Below, one piece after another: positions 1 to 6,693 of a DNA stretch of 15,006 nt. Source of the DNA: Candidatus Kaiserbacteria bacterium. GTDB taxonomy: Bacteria; Patescibacteriota; Minisyncoccia; Phycocordibacterales; Phycocordibacteraceae. Numbering within the stretch: position 1 is the first letter of the stretch; every line of letters begins with the position of its first letter. The position numbers and the translations under genes are program-made. The DNA is taken from NCBI GenBank assembly GCA_003230945.1, contig QIHK01000045.1, positions 1 through 15,006 of the forward strand, given 5' to 3'. Under the pieces are notes generated by a model, which searched no databases, was not told the DNA's origin, and was given only the letters and a program-made list of their open reading frames with translations.

Positions 1-246
1 GTCGATAACTTACCAAACATAGAAACTTCGGCTGAAACAAATGCTTCTTTAAATGAAGTAGTACCAAATGCAGACGCTCTTTCAGCTGGACAGCCTCTCG
101 TGTCACCTGATCTTGCAAATCACCTTGGAGAAAACGTTTCTCCAGTCGATAACTTACCAAACATAGAAACTCCGGCTGAAACAAACGCTTCTTTAAATGA
201 AGTAGTACCAAATGCAGACGCTCTTTCAGCTGGACAGCCTCTGGTG
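1..246 (+). repeat. 144-bp tandem repeat, nearly two units
   Basis: Unit 1 is 1-144 and unit 2 starts at 145. Bases 1-102 and 145-246 differ at only three positions (28/172, 42/186, 99/243), after which unit 2 diverges into the globular module. The period is a multiple of three (48 codons), so unit gain or loss keeps the frame. The array probably continues upstream of the window. Confidence 0.9.
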
Positions 247-1287
247 CCTGAAGTGATGCCGAGTGTTTCAGCGTCGCCTGGTCATGGATACGAATGGATG
301 GCTAAACGACTTTGGGAAAGAATGCACGCCACCGGTGGTCATTTTGTATTACCAGAAAACACGGATCCAAATAGTGATCTTGCTCGGCTATATAATGCGA
401 GTGGGGATTCTATCAATAAAGTCGTTCATCAACTTGCAAGTACTGATACTGGTCACGGCTTTTATCATGCAGATGGTACGAGTGTCATAATTAGTGAACA
501 TGCTCGTATGACTATTGGTGCTGATAACGCAATCCATATTTCTGATGCAACACATCCGGATATAGTCGAGGCTCCTGTGGGTGCACCGACAACACCTATA
601 TATCCTCAAGAAATTACTGAAGTAAATGTACCAAATGCAGACACTCTTTCAGCTGGGCAACCTCTGGTGTCACCTGATCTCGCAAGTCACCTTGAAGGAA
701 ACGTTTCTCCAGTCGATAACTTACCAAACATAGAGACTTCGACTGAAACAAACGCTTCTTTAAATATTCAGGCAGAAACACAGCCAGCGAGTACTCTTGA
801 CTCTCTGTCACATACAACCGCACCAGCAGTAGAGAATCATCTGCAACCGAATAATTCTGTCGATACTAATAATCTCCCATCTCATTCACCTGAACATACT
901 CCGGAAGTAACGCCAGAATCTATTGCGAAGCTACCTCAATACCCTGGAGTATTCTCAAATCAACTTAATCTTGAGATAGACCCGACGCAAGGTCATATAT
1001 TTGAAGATACTAGTGGAGCAAAAGTAGCGTTTGGTAACGTATTTAAAGATCGCTTTGAAGCAGCAGAAGCGTATGTGCAGGCACATCATGATGCAGTGGT
1101 ATGGGTTCAATCAAATAAACTACTTCCGGATATAACCGATAAAAATATTTTACGCCCATACGCTTTTCCAATACGATGGGGTGGTCCTTTACGGGGTGTT
1201 GAGGTGCCGCTACCTTCATTTGAAAATCCAGGGTCATTTGAAATTGGTATCATTGAACCCAATTCTTTTGTTAAAGAACTTCCATAA
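1..1287 (+). CDS. Repeat-containing protein of unknown function, 5' end outside window
   Basis: The frame is open from base 1, so the N-terminus lies upstream. A GTG at 100 is internal to a repeat and is not a credible start. The visible 428 residues begin with acidic, Ser/Pro/Asn-rich 48-residue repeats (VDNLPNIET...ALSAGQPLVSPDLA). Two successive copies are almost identical in DNA and a third, diverged copy follows at about residues 207-255. Between copies 2 and 3 sits a probable globular module (about residues 90-185) starting GHGYEWMAKRLWE and containing INKVVHQLA and HGFYHADGTSV. After a Thr/Pro/His-rich linker comes a second folded region (about residues 310-428) with aromatic and charged positions. 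No membrane segment is visible. Low-complexity linkers separating modules suggest a surface or secreted protein, but signal and anchor would be upstream. I do not recognise the family; function unknown. Confidence 0.8.
   Translation, partial: VDNLPNIETSAETNASLNEVVPNADALSAGQPLVSPDLANHLGENVSPVDNLPNIETPAETNASLNEVVPNADALSAGQPLVPEVMPSVSASPGHGYEWMAKRLWERMHATGGHFVLPENTDPNSDLARLYNASGDSINKVVHQLASTDTGHGFYHADGTSVIISEHARMTIGADNAIHISDATHPDIVEAPVGAPTTPIYPQEITEVNVPNADTLSAGQPLVSPDLASHLEGNVSPVDNLPNIETSTETNASLNIQAETQPASTLDSLSHTTAPAVENHLQPNNSVDTNNLPSHSPEHTPEVTPESIAKLPQYPGVFSNQLNLEIDPTQGHIFEDTSGAKVAFGNVFKDRFEAAEAYVQAHHDAVVWVQSNKLLPDITDKNILRPYAFPIRWGGPLRGVEVPLPSFENPGSFEIGIIEPNSFVKELP
619..765 (+). repeat. Third, diverged copy of the 144-bp repeat
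   Basis: Bases from about 619 repeat the second half of unit 1 (from the codons for VPNAD) and then the first half (VDNLPNIET...ASLN). The copy is therefore circularly permuted relative to the window start. It is clearly more diverged than copies 1 and 2 and is in the same reading frame. Confidence 0.85.
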
Positions 1288-1301
1288 GCAAAAGTACGTG
1301 T

Positions 1302-1307
1302 TACCAT
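1302..1307 (+). promoter_or_regulatory. Extended -10 element of the 1315 gene
   Basis: TACCAT preceded by TGT (a TGn extension) ends 7 nt before the ATG at 1315. No SD is present, which fits a leaderless transcript. No convincing -35 is seen. Confidence 0.4.
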
Positions 1308-1314
1308 ATTACTT

Positions 1315-1611
1315 ATGCAAGATGACTTGATGAAATCAATAGCGACAAATCTCGGTATAGCAGATCTTTCGCTTGAGGCACAACAAAAAATTGTTGCTCA
1401 GTTTGGTGAAGTAGCGCTAAAAGCAGCTACCGTCGCTATGCTTGAAAAACTTACTGAAGAAAAGCGTGATGAATTCACAGCACTTGCCACAGCTGGTGAC
1501 GCTGCTGCACTTCAAACATTTCTTGATCGGGAAGTACCAGATCATGATGCAATTGCTAAGGCAACTATTGCTAAAGAAGTGTATCGATTTAAAGAATCTC
1601 AAACTTCGTAA
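1315..1611 (+). CDS. Small helical protein, DUF5663-like
   Basis: This 98-residue protein is rich in Ala, Glu, Lys and Leu and is predicted almost wholly alpha-helical, with no signal peptide or membrane segment. The pattern is an N-terminal amphipathic helix (LMKSIATNLGIADLSLEAQQKI), a middle helix around LKAATVAMLEKLTEEKRDEF, and a C-terminal FLDREVPDHDAIAKATIAKEV segment. It resembles short proteins annotated DUF5663 in CPR genomes; this is recognition from memory and moderate in confidence. Biochemical function is unknown. It starts at ATG 1315, 27 nt after the preceding stop, without an SD but with a -10-like hexamer 7 nt upstream. It is followed 15 nt later by the FKBP gene, whose promoter overlaps its stop codon. 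Confidence 0.75.
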   Translation: MQDDLMKSIATNLGIADLSLEAQQKIVAQFGEVALKAATVAMLEKLTEEKRDEFTALATAGDAAALQTFLDREVPDHDAIAKATIAKEVYRFKESQTS

Positions 1612-1617
1612 TATACT
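1612..1617 (+). promoter_or_regulatory. -10 element of the FKBP gene
   Basis: TATACT starts one base after the preceding gene's TAA begins its last base (stop 1609-1611) and lies 9 nt before ATG 1627. A weak TTAAAG lies 17 nt upstream as a -35 candidate. A leaderless or nearly leaderless mRNA is likely. Confidence 0.45.
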
Positions 1618-1626
1618 CATCTACGT

Positions 1627-2154
1627 ATGAAACCAACCCAAACTGGAATTGCTGTCGCTCTCGCACTCGTGGTAGTGATAGCATTCTTCATCTTCCCAGG
1701 TCTTTGGCCATTTAGCTCTGCTGCATCTCTTCCAAATAAGACAGCAACAACAAATCCTGCTAACAATAATCAATCAACTGAAACTACTACCACTATGCCA
1801 AACGAGAATATAACTAAATTACAATCTACAGATGAAACTATCGGTACTGGTGCCACTGCTGTAGCAGGCGACACGGTAGTAGTGACTTATATTGGTGCCC
1901 TTACTAACGGAACCGTCTTCGACGCTTCTGCAAAGCATCCAAATACTAAAAATGGCTTTCAATTTACCCTTGGTGCTGGACAAGTTATAAAAGGGTGGGA
2001 TCAGGGCATAGTTGGTATGAAAGAGGGAGGAAAGCGTAAACTCGTTATTCCAGCTTCACTTGCTTATGGTGATCAAGCTATTGGGAATATTATTCCAGCA
2101 AATTCAACTCTAGTCTTTGAAGTTGAACTTCTAAAAGTAATAAAGAATAACTAG
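1627..2154 (+). CDS. Membrane-anchored FKBP-type peptidyl-prolyl cis-trans isomerase
   Basis: The enzyme catalyses cis-trans isomerisation of X-Pro bonds, here probably outside the cytoplasmic membrane to help fold exported proteins. The 175 residues comprise a short basic N-terminus, one hydrophobic helix (about 7-24, signal anchor), a Thr/Asn-rich linker (35-62) and one FKBP domain (about 65-172). Binding-pocket residues typical of FKBPs are visible: Tyr88 in VTYIG, Phe98-Asp99 in VFDAS, Val120-Ile121 and Trp124 in QVIKGWDQG, Tyr147 in SLAYGD, and Phe164 in LVFEVEL. The family assignment is secure. Membrane topology is inferred; no Cys lipobox is present, so it is an anchored protein and not a lipoprotein. 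It has its own -10-like site and ends just before a strong terminator, so it is probably the last gene of its unit. Confidence 0.93.
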   Translation: MKPTQTGIAVALALVVVIAFFIFPGLWPFSSAASLPNKTATTNPANNNQSTETTTTMPNENITKLQSTDETIGTGATAVAGDTVVVTYIGALTNGTVFDASAKHPNTKNGFQFTLGAGQVIKGWDQGIVGMKEGGKRKLVIPASLAYGDQAIGNIIPANSTLVFEVELLKVIKNN

Positions 2155-2171
2155 TTATTTCTTCTTTATAC

Positions 2172-2208
2172 AGAGCGCGAGTCTTTGACTCGCGCTCTTG
2201 CCTTTTCC
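2172..2208 (+). terminator. Rho-independent terminator after the FKBP gene
   Basis: A perfect 12-bp GC-rich stem (2172-2183 with 2187-2198) has a TTT loop and is followed by TTGCCTTTT. It lies 17 nt after the FKBP stop codon. Confidence 0.9.
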
Positions 2209-2226
2209 TAAATTGCATGATATAGA
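2198..2226 (+). promoter_or_regulatory. Promoter of the lipoprotein gene
   Basis: TTGCCT (2198-2203), a 17-bp spacer and TATAGA (2221-2226) preceded by TGA (extended -10). The -35 overlaps the tail of the FKBP terminator. The predicted transcript starts near 2233, giving a leader of about 68 nt. Confidence 0.4.
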
Positions 2227-2259
2227 TTGAGCAGAATTTTAAGTACATAGTCAATCAAT

Positions 2260-2280
2260 ATCCGAGGATATCCTTCGGAT
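2260..2280 (+). other. Leader hairpin upstream of the lipoprotein SD
   Basis: ATCCGAGG (2260-2267) can pair with CCTTCGGAT (2272-2280) around an ATAT loop with one bulged T. It sits 10 nt before the SD and could affect mRNA stability or access. Function is inferred only. Confidence 0.4.
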
Positions 2281-2290
2281 TCACTCAAAA

Positions 2291-2295
2291 GGAGG
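2291..2295 (+). promoter_or_regulatory. Strong ribosome binding site, lipoprotein gene
   Basis: AAAAGGAGG ends 5 nt before ATG 2301. This is one of the few canonical SD sites in the window and fixes the start codon. Confidence 0.85.
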
Positions 2296-2300
2296 CCAAA

Positions 2301-2930
2301 ATGGTTCCAATCAATTTCTTGGTGCAAATACGGGCACTATTGCTTATATTTCCACTCTTGGTGCTTACCGCGTGCGGTGCGACCTCACAATTTGCGGGGT
2401 ATGTTACTGCTGGACCAATTGACGCACAAATTGTCCGACAGGGTGGTTATAGCCCTAAAGCAATGGCACAAATTGCTATTGTCCAAAATCCGGACATAAA
2501 TGGGGGTTTACTTTCTCCTGAAGCTTTACAAAAAATCCAGGAATATTCGATTTCTTGTCAGCATCAAATTGATGCACAACTGGCAGGAGCGGCGCATTCC
2601 GGTATCAATGGGGCAGTACCATACAGTATTGCTGGTACTGGTACGGGACCGGCTGCCGCTGCCGCCTTTTCCGGAGCATCAATGCTTAACTACAGTGTAT
2701 ACGGTGGTCTGGCATACCTGCTTCCGGGAGCCGTAAATGGATTAGTAACGGGGAGTTACTCAATGGCTTCAGCCAAGGGTAGTTGCACTCGTGCATTTTG
2801 GGAAGATATTGTTACCACGAATCCTAAATTTCGCGGTACTCATATTGTTATTGTCTACGGTGGCAAGGCGTGGGGAAACTCACGACCTCCAACACTACGG
2901 AGGCCATGGGTAGTTCGGGAAAATAAATAG
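2301..2930 (+). CDS. Predicted lipoprotein, unknown function
   Basis: The 209-residue protein has a lipoprotein signal peptide: an N-terminal stretch with Arg11, a hydrophobic core (RALLLIFPLLVL) and lipobox LTAC, with Cys25 as the lipidation site. The mature part has a Gly/Ala-rich hydrophobic stretch (about 111-158: GTGTGPAAAAAFSGAS, YGGLAYLLPGAVNGLV) that could be a glycine-zipper-like membrane-interacting hairpin. Two mature cysteines, Cys86 and Cys162, could form a disulfide. The C-terminus is basic and Trp/Pro-containing (HIVIVYGGKAW...RRPWVV). I do not recognise the family. It is a single-gene unit with its own promoter, a strong SD and terminators on both sides. That contrasts with the SD-less genes around it and suggests high or separately regulated expression, or later acquisition. 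Confidence 0.85.
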   Translation: MVPINFLVQIRALLLIFPLLVLTACGATSQFAGYVTAGPIDAQIVRQGGYSPKAMAQIAIVQNPDINGGLLSPEALQKIQEYSISCQHQIDAQLAGAAHSGINGAVPYSIAGTGTGPAAAAAFSGASMLNYSVYGGLAYLLPGAVNGLVTGSYSMASAKGSCTRAFWEDIVTTNPKFRGTHIVIVYGGKAWGNSRPPTLRRPWVVRENK

Positions 2931-2932
2931 TT

Positions 2933-2986
2933 ATACCGCGTAAGTATTCGTCTTTTGACGAATTGCTTACGCGGTATTTATTTTTT
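2933..2986 (+). terminator. Strong Rho-independent terminator after the lipoprotein gene
   Basis: A long stem pairs 2933-2952 with 2957-2977: 12 bp, a small 1x2 internal loop, then 7 bp, with a TTTT loop. TTTATTTTTT follows directly. It starts 2 nt after the TAG stop. Confidence 0.93.
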
Positions 2987-3020
2987 AATTCAAAACAAGT
3001 TCTATGGTACCGTGAGGTTC

Positions 3021-4244
3021 ATGAGCGCAATAACATTTAAAATAGAGAAACGTACAAAGGATTTCTCTGCACGCGCGGGCGTTATTCATACGGCGCATGG
3101 TGATATTCAAACCCCAGCATTTTCTCCTGTTGGTACAAAGGCAGACGTGAAGGGAGTTCTACCAAATGCTCTTAAGTCTCTCGGAGCACAAATTGTCCTT
3201 GCAAATACTTATCATCTCTACCTCACTCCTGGTGAAAAAATTATAGAGAAAGCAGGAGGTTTAGGAAAGTTTATGGGTTGGGATAAACCGACTATGACCG
3301 ATTCAGGCGGTTTTCAAGTTTTCTCACTCGGTGCTGCTTTTGGTCGTACTATTTCTAAGTTTACAAAATCGGATCATAAAGAGAAAGAAACTATATCTGC
3401 AACAGTTTTTGATGAAAGTGTAGCGAGCCAACATGGACAACTTGCTGTCGTAGACGATGAAGGTGTTTCTTTTACTTCTCATCATGATGGTTCACTTCAT
3501 CGTTTTACTCCTGAGAGGTCTGTTGAAATTCAACATGCCCTTGGCGCCGATATTTTTTTTGCATTTGATGAATGTTCATCACCTACCGAACCGTATGAAT
3601 ACCAACGTGAAGCTATGATACGTACTCATCGTTGGGCTGAGCGCTCGCTCAAAACACATCGTCAGAATATTACTGCTATAAAAAAACAGGGTATTTTTGG
3701 CATTGTACAAGGGGGAAGATACGAGGATTTACGTAAAGAAAGCGCACGAGAAATTGCGTCAATGGGCTTTGACGGTATCGGTATTGGTGGTTCCTTTAGT
3801 AAAGAAGATATGCGAGGAGCCCTTCAAGCAGCTGTCTCAGAGTTACCCGAAGAATTACCAAAACATTTTCTTGGTATTGGTGAACCAGGAGATATTCTTG
3901 AAGGTATCCAAAATGGTATGGATCTTTTCGATTGTGTCGCAGCAACACGTATTGGTCGTCATGGTTCTATTTACACAAAGCGAGGTATTGTGCACTTAAC
4001 AGGTAAACAGTTTAGAGAAGATTTTGGACCACTTGATGCCGAAACACTAGTACCAGGCACGGAACTATTTTCTCGAGCATACACCGCACACTTGGTTCGT
4101 TCTAAGGAAATTTTAGGTGCCGTTATCTGTTCAATGCATAATCTTGGTTTTATTCTTCAGCTAGTTGACGGTGCTCGAGAAGCTATTTTGGAAAATCGCT
4201 TTACAAGCTACCGCGAAGATTTTGTACACAACTACTATGCCTAG
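3021..4244 (+). CDS. tgt: Queuine/preQ1 tRNA-guanine transglycosylase lacking the zinc cysteines
   Basis: TGT exchanges the guanine at position 34 of GUN-anticodon tRNAs for the queuosine precursor preQ1. From ATG 3021 the protein has 407 residues, versus about 375 in E. coli. Conserved TIM-barrel motifs are present: TDSGGFQVFS (Asp94), FAFDECSSP (Asp183), GIVQGG (227-232), and GMDLFDCVAATR (299-310) with the nucleophilic Asp. Two oddities stand out. An extra segment of about 40 residues (104-147) lies between FSLG and GVSFTSHHDGS. The C-terminal CxCxxC zinc ligands are replaced by Thr342, Val344 and Thr347, although the histidine of the site (His373 in SMHNLGF) remains. A longer frame from 2955 starts inside the terminator and adds residues without family similarity, so I reject it. 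GAGG upstream of the ATG is a weak SD. Confidence 0.93.
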   Translation: MSAITFKIEKRTKDFSARAGVIHTAHGDIQTPAFSPVGTKADVKGVLPNALKSLGAQIVLANTYHLYLTPGEKIIEKAGGLGKFMGWDKPTMTDSGGFQVFSLGAAFGRTISKFTKSDHKEKETISATVFDESVASQHGQLAVVDDEGVSFTSHHDGSLHRFTPERSVEIQHALGADIFFAFDECSSPTEPYEYQREAMIRTHRWAERSLKTHRQNITAIKKQGIFGIVQGGRYEDLRKESAREIASMGFDGIGIGGSFSKEDMRGALQAAVSELPEELPKHFLGIGEPGDILEGIQNGMDLFDCVAATRIGRHGSIYTKRGIVHLTGKQFREDFGPLDAETLVPGTELFSRAYTAHLVRSKEILGAVICSMHNLGFILQLVDGAREAILENRFTSYREDFVHNYYA

Positions 4245-4291
4245 AAAAGGTATAGAAAATACACACCCTTTCTATCAAACGTACAATCGGC

Positions 4292-4297
4292 TAGGAT
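4292..4297 (+). promoter_or_regulatory. -10 element of uvrB
   Basis: TAGGAT within GGCTAGGATAC ends 6 nt before ATG 4304, fitting a leaderless uvrB mRNA. The same CTAGGAT core recurs at the promoter of tRNA-Ala(TGC). No clear -35. Confidence 0.45.
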
Positions 4298-4303
4298 ACG
4301 AGA

Positions 4304-6370
4304 ATGTCAGTATTTAAACTCTCGAATCCGTGGGAACCAGCTGGTGACCAACCAACCGCTATTAAAGCCCTTATGAAAGGCCTTAAGAAGAAGATGCACC
4401 ACCAAACATTACTTGGTGTTACAGGTAGTGGAAAAACTTTTTCTATAGCAAATATTATTGCTCAATATGGGAAAACAACTTTGGTACTTGCCCATAATAA
4501 AACACTCGCTGCTCAACTTGCACAAGAGTATAGAGAATTTTTCCCAGAAAATGCAGTGCATTACTTTGTTTCTTACTATGATTATTATCAACCAGAAGCA
4601 TATATCGCACATTCAGATACCTATATTGAAAAAGAGGCAATGATTAACGCTGAGATTGATCGGTTGCGTCATGCCGCGACCCAGGCCCTCCTTACCCGTA
4701 AAGATGTCATTATCGTTGCATCCGTTTCTGCTATTTATGGTCTTGGTTCGCCAGCTCAATATGAAAAAGTACACATAAAAATTGAAAAGAATAGCAGTGA
4801 AAATCGCTCAGCCCTCATTCGCAAACTTATTAGTATTTACTTCGAACGTACCACGGCAGATTTAAATCCAGGACAACTCCGTGCTATAGGAAATGCACTT
4901 GAATTCATGCCAGTTAATGAGCGTGTTATATATCGAATCTCATTCTCTTCTGGAATAGACGGCAGTATTGTTGAACACATCGATACCCTTGACCCTATTT
5001 CACGGGCAAAAATTTCTGAGCCAAAATCAATTTTTGTATTTCCAGCAAAACATTTTATAACGAATGAAGAAGAGCGAGAGCGTGCTACTGCAGAAATTAG
5101 ACTTGAACTTGATGCACAACTTGCGAAATTTAAACGTGAAGAAAAACCTCTTGAATCTGAACGCTTAAAACGTCGAACTCTGCATGATATAGCCCTTATC
5201 CGTGAACTCGGATATACAAATGGTATTGAGAACTACTCACGTCATTTTGATAGACGAAAATCAGGAGAGCCTCCCTTCACACTACTTTCATATTTCCCGC
5301 ATAACAAAGACGGTTCTGCCGATTTTTTGACCATTATAGATGAATCACATGTTACGATTCCGCAAATTGGAGGTATGTTTGCAGGCGACCAATCGCGTAA
5401 AAATACACTTATTGAATACGGTTTTCGCCTCCCAAGTGCGCGCGATAATCGTCCGCTCATGTTTGATGAATTTGAAAAATCTATAGGATTAGCTATTTAT
5501 ACAAGTGCAACTCCTGGGAAATACGAGCACGCTCACGCCGAACAGGTAGTTGAACAGATTATTCGTCCAACAGGGCTTATTGATCCTGAACTTACCGTGC
5601 GAGGTGTCATTGAATCTGGGAATTATCCTGGGCAAGTTTCTGATTTTATACATGAAGCTGAGATAGTGATAGCACGTGGAGGTCGGGCTCTCGCCACAAC
5701 GCTCACAAAAGTTATGGCAGAAGACCTTACTGAGTTTCTTATAAAGCGCGGTATGAAAGCAGCGTATCTTCATTCAGATATAAAGACTATTGATCGTATC
5801 GATATACTGACAAAGTTCCGTAAAGGAGATTTTGATATTCTTATTGGTGTAAATTTACTCCGTGAAGGGCTTGATTTACCTGAAGTAGAACTTATCGGCA
5901 TTCTTGATGCAGATAAAGAAGGTTTTTTGCGAAGTGAGACATCACTTATTCAAACAATAGGTCGCGCAGCGCGAAATATACTTGGCCGAGTCATTCTTTA
6001 TGCGGATGTTATGACTAATTCGCTCGAAAAAGCGATAGGCGAGACGGAGCGTCGTCGTGTTATACAAACTGCCTATAATAAAAAACACAACATCACACCG
6101 CGAACCATTAAAAAAGAAATTCATGATATCGCAGACTCTATGCGTACCGAACATCAGAAAACGGTTGATGAACTTCTTGTAATTGATAGCCTTGCCTATC
6201 AGAATGATTCTGTTGCATTCATCAAAACAAAAAAAGAAGAAATGTCTGAAGCGGTTAAGAAACTCGATTTTGAGACAGCGGCACTCATTCGAGATGAAAT
6301 TTTCACTTTAGAAGGTACAGGTCCAAAAATGAAAAAGAAGCGCGCTCGCAAACCTTTATCTGGTAAATAA
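4304..6370 (+). CDS. uvrB: Excinuclease ABC subunit B
   Basis: UvrB is the damage-verifying helicase-like subunit of nucleotide excision repair. UvrA loads it onto DNA, and it then recruits UvrC for incision. The 688-residue protein is full length for the family. Visible motifs are Walker A GVTGSGKT (38-45), the damage-probing beta-hairpin with YYDYYQPEAY (91-100), DESH (346-349), and SATPG (401-405). The second RecA-like domain carries the arginine-finger motif in SLIQTIGRAAR, and HSD and LREGLDLPEV are also present. A C-terminal UVR motif (about 640-675, FIKTKKEEMSEAVKKLDFETAALIRDE, the UvrC-binding segment) is complete. The start lies 59 nt after tgt without an SD and 6 nt after a -10-like hexamer. 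The end is followed immediately by a palindromic terminator. Nothing essential is missing. Confidence 0.98.
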   Translation: MSVFKLSNPWEPAGDQPTAIKALMKGLKKKMHHQTLLGVTGSGKTFSIANIIAQYGKTTLVLAHNKTLAAQLAQEYREFFPENAVHYFVSYYDYYQPEAYIAHSDTYIEKEAMINAEIDRLRHAATQALLTRKDVIIVASVSAIYGLGSPAQYEKVHIKIEKNSSENRSALIRKLISIYFERTTADLNPGQLRAIGNALEFMPVNERVIYRISFSSGIDGSIVEHIDTLDPISRAKISEPKSIFVFPAKHFITNEEERERATAEIRLELDAQLAKFKREEKPLESERLKRRTLHDIALIRELGYTNGIENYSRHFDRRKSGEPPFTLLSYFPHNKDGSADFLTIIDESHVTIPQIGGMFAGDQSRKNTLIEYGFRLPSARDNRPLMFDEFEKSIGLAIYTSATPGKYEHAHAEQVVEQIIRPTGLIDPELTVRGVIESGNYPGQVSDFIHEAEIVIARGGRALATTLTKVMAEDLTEFLIKRGMKAAYLHSDIKTIDRIDILTKFRKGDFDILIGVNLLREGLDLPEVELIGILDADKEGFLRSETSLIQTIGRAARNILGRVILYADVMTNSLEKAIGETERRRVIQTAYNKKHNITPRTIKKEIHDIADSMRTEHQKTVDELLVIDSLAYQNDSVAFIKTKKEEMSEAVKKLDFETAALIRDEIFTLEGTGPKMKKKRARKPLSGK

Positions 6371-6397
6371 AAATAGCGCGAAATTTCGCGCTATTTT
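6370..6397. terminator. Bidirectional palindromic terminator between uvrB and the minus-strand mini-gene
   Basis: A perfect 28-bp palindrome (AAAATAGCGCGAAA and its complement) starts at the last base of the uvrB stop codon and has short A/T runs on both sides. It lies 7 nt beyond the stop of the minus-strand gene, so it can serve both converging transcripts. Confidence 0.85.
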
Positions 6398-6404
6398 AAA
6401 TTAC

Positions 6405-6599
6405 TCATCGGTTCTGTCTGTTCTCTATGCCATAAATTCCTCGAGGATTGATTTTACCGAAATGCCACCTACCTCTCGGAAGATATCCAAACCCTACGTG
6501 TGAGTATTGATTATCCAAAAGCGAACCAGTACTAATATCATCAAAATGATCTTCTCTATCGAAGCTTCTTCTTCGGCAGAGCCTTCTTGTGTTCATCAT
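6405..6599 (-). CDS. Arginine-rich mini-protein, unknown function
   Basis: A 64-residue protein begins at the first of two consecutive ATGs (6599). It is preceded at 8 nt by a perfect AGGAGG inside AAAGGAGGTGG, the strongest ribosome binding site in the window. The sequence starts MMNTRRLCRRRSF, has an acidic patch (DREDHFDD) and then a Gly/aromatic-rich stretch (GFGYLPRGRWHFGK). About 11 of 64 residues are Arg and one is Cys; there is no membrane segment. I recognise no family. A longer in-frame extension to 6725 would overlap uvrA and lacks an SD. The composition could suit RNA or DNA binding, but that is only an inference. It lies convergent to uvrB and divergent from uvrA and ends in TGA. 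Confidence 0.6.
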   Translation of the reverse strand: MMNTRRLCRRRSFDREDHFDDISTGSLLDNQYSHVGFGYLPRGRWHFGKINPRGIYGIENRQNR

Positions 6600-6607
6600 A
6601 AAGACCA

Positions 6608-6613
6608 CCTCCT
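6608..6613 (-). promoter_or_regulatory. Canonical SD of the Arg-rich mini-gene
   Basis: AGGAGG on the minus strand (CCTCCT on plus), 8 nt from the ATG ending at 6599. It decides the start of the mini-gene. Confidence 0.8.
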
Positions 6614-6649
6614 TTCCCGTCGACCATATCATAGTTAGAGACTCAGTGA

Positions 6650-6655
6650 TATAGT
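6650..6655 (+). promoter_or_regulatory. Candidate extended -10 of uvrA
   Basis: TATAGT preceded by TGA at 6647-6649. The same TGATATAG core occurs at the lipoprotein promoter. Transcription would start near 6662, placing the 6665-6684 hairpin at the very 5' end of the mRNA. No clear -35. Confidence 0.35.
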
Positions 6656-6664
6656 GCATCCGTA

Positions 6665-6684
6665 CCTGCCCCGCCATGGGCAGG
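6665..6684 (+). promoter_or_regulatory. GC-rich hairpin overlapping the uvrA SD
   Basis: CCTGCCC (6665-6671) pairs perfectly with GGGCAGG (6678-6684) around a CGCCAT loop. The 3' arm contains the first bases of the AGGAG ribosome binding site (6682-6686). The stem could therefore hide the SD and lower uvrA translation. Confidence 0.5.
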
Positions 6685-6686
6685 AG
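6682..6686 (+). promoter_or_regulatory. Ribosome binding site choosing the uvrA start
   Basis: AGGAG lies 7 nt before ATG 6694. The alternative ATG at 6676 has no SD and sits in the hairpin loop, so 6694 is preferred. Confidence 0.65.
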
Positions 6687-6693
6687 AGTTTGT

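Noticed and set aside
1..246. CRISPR array
   Set aside because: The repeats are 144 bp, contiguous, without spacers, and translate in one frame.
2955..3020. Longer N-terminus for tgt
   Set aside because: It begins in the loop of the lipoprotein terminator and adds residues unlike the Tgt family; ATG 3021 starts where the family starts.
4409..6154. Several minus-strand frames of 60-94 codons inside uvrB
   Set aside because: They overlap a strongly conserved gene, have no SD, and encode no recognisable protein; they are coding shadows.
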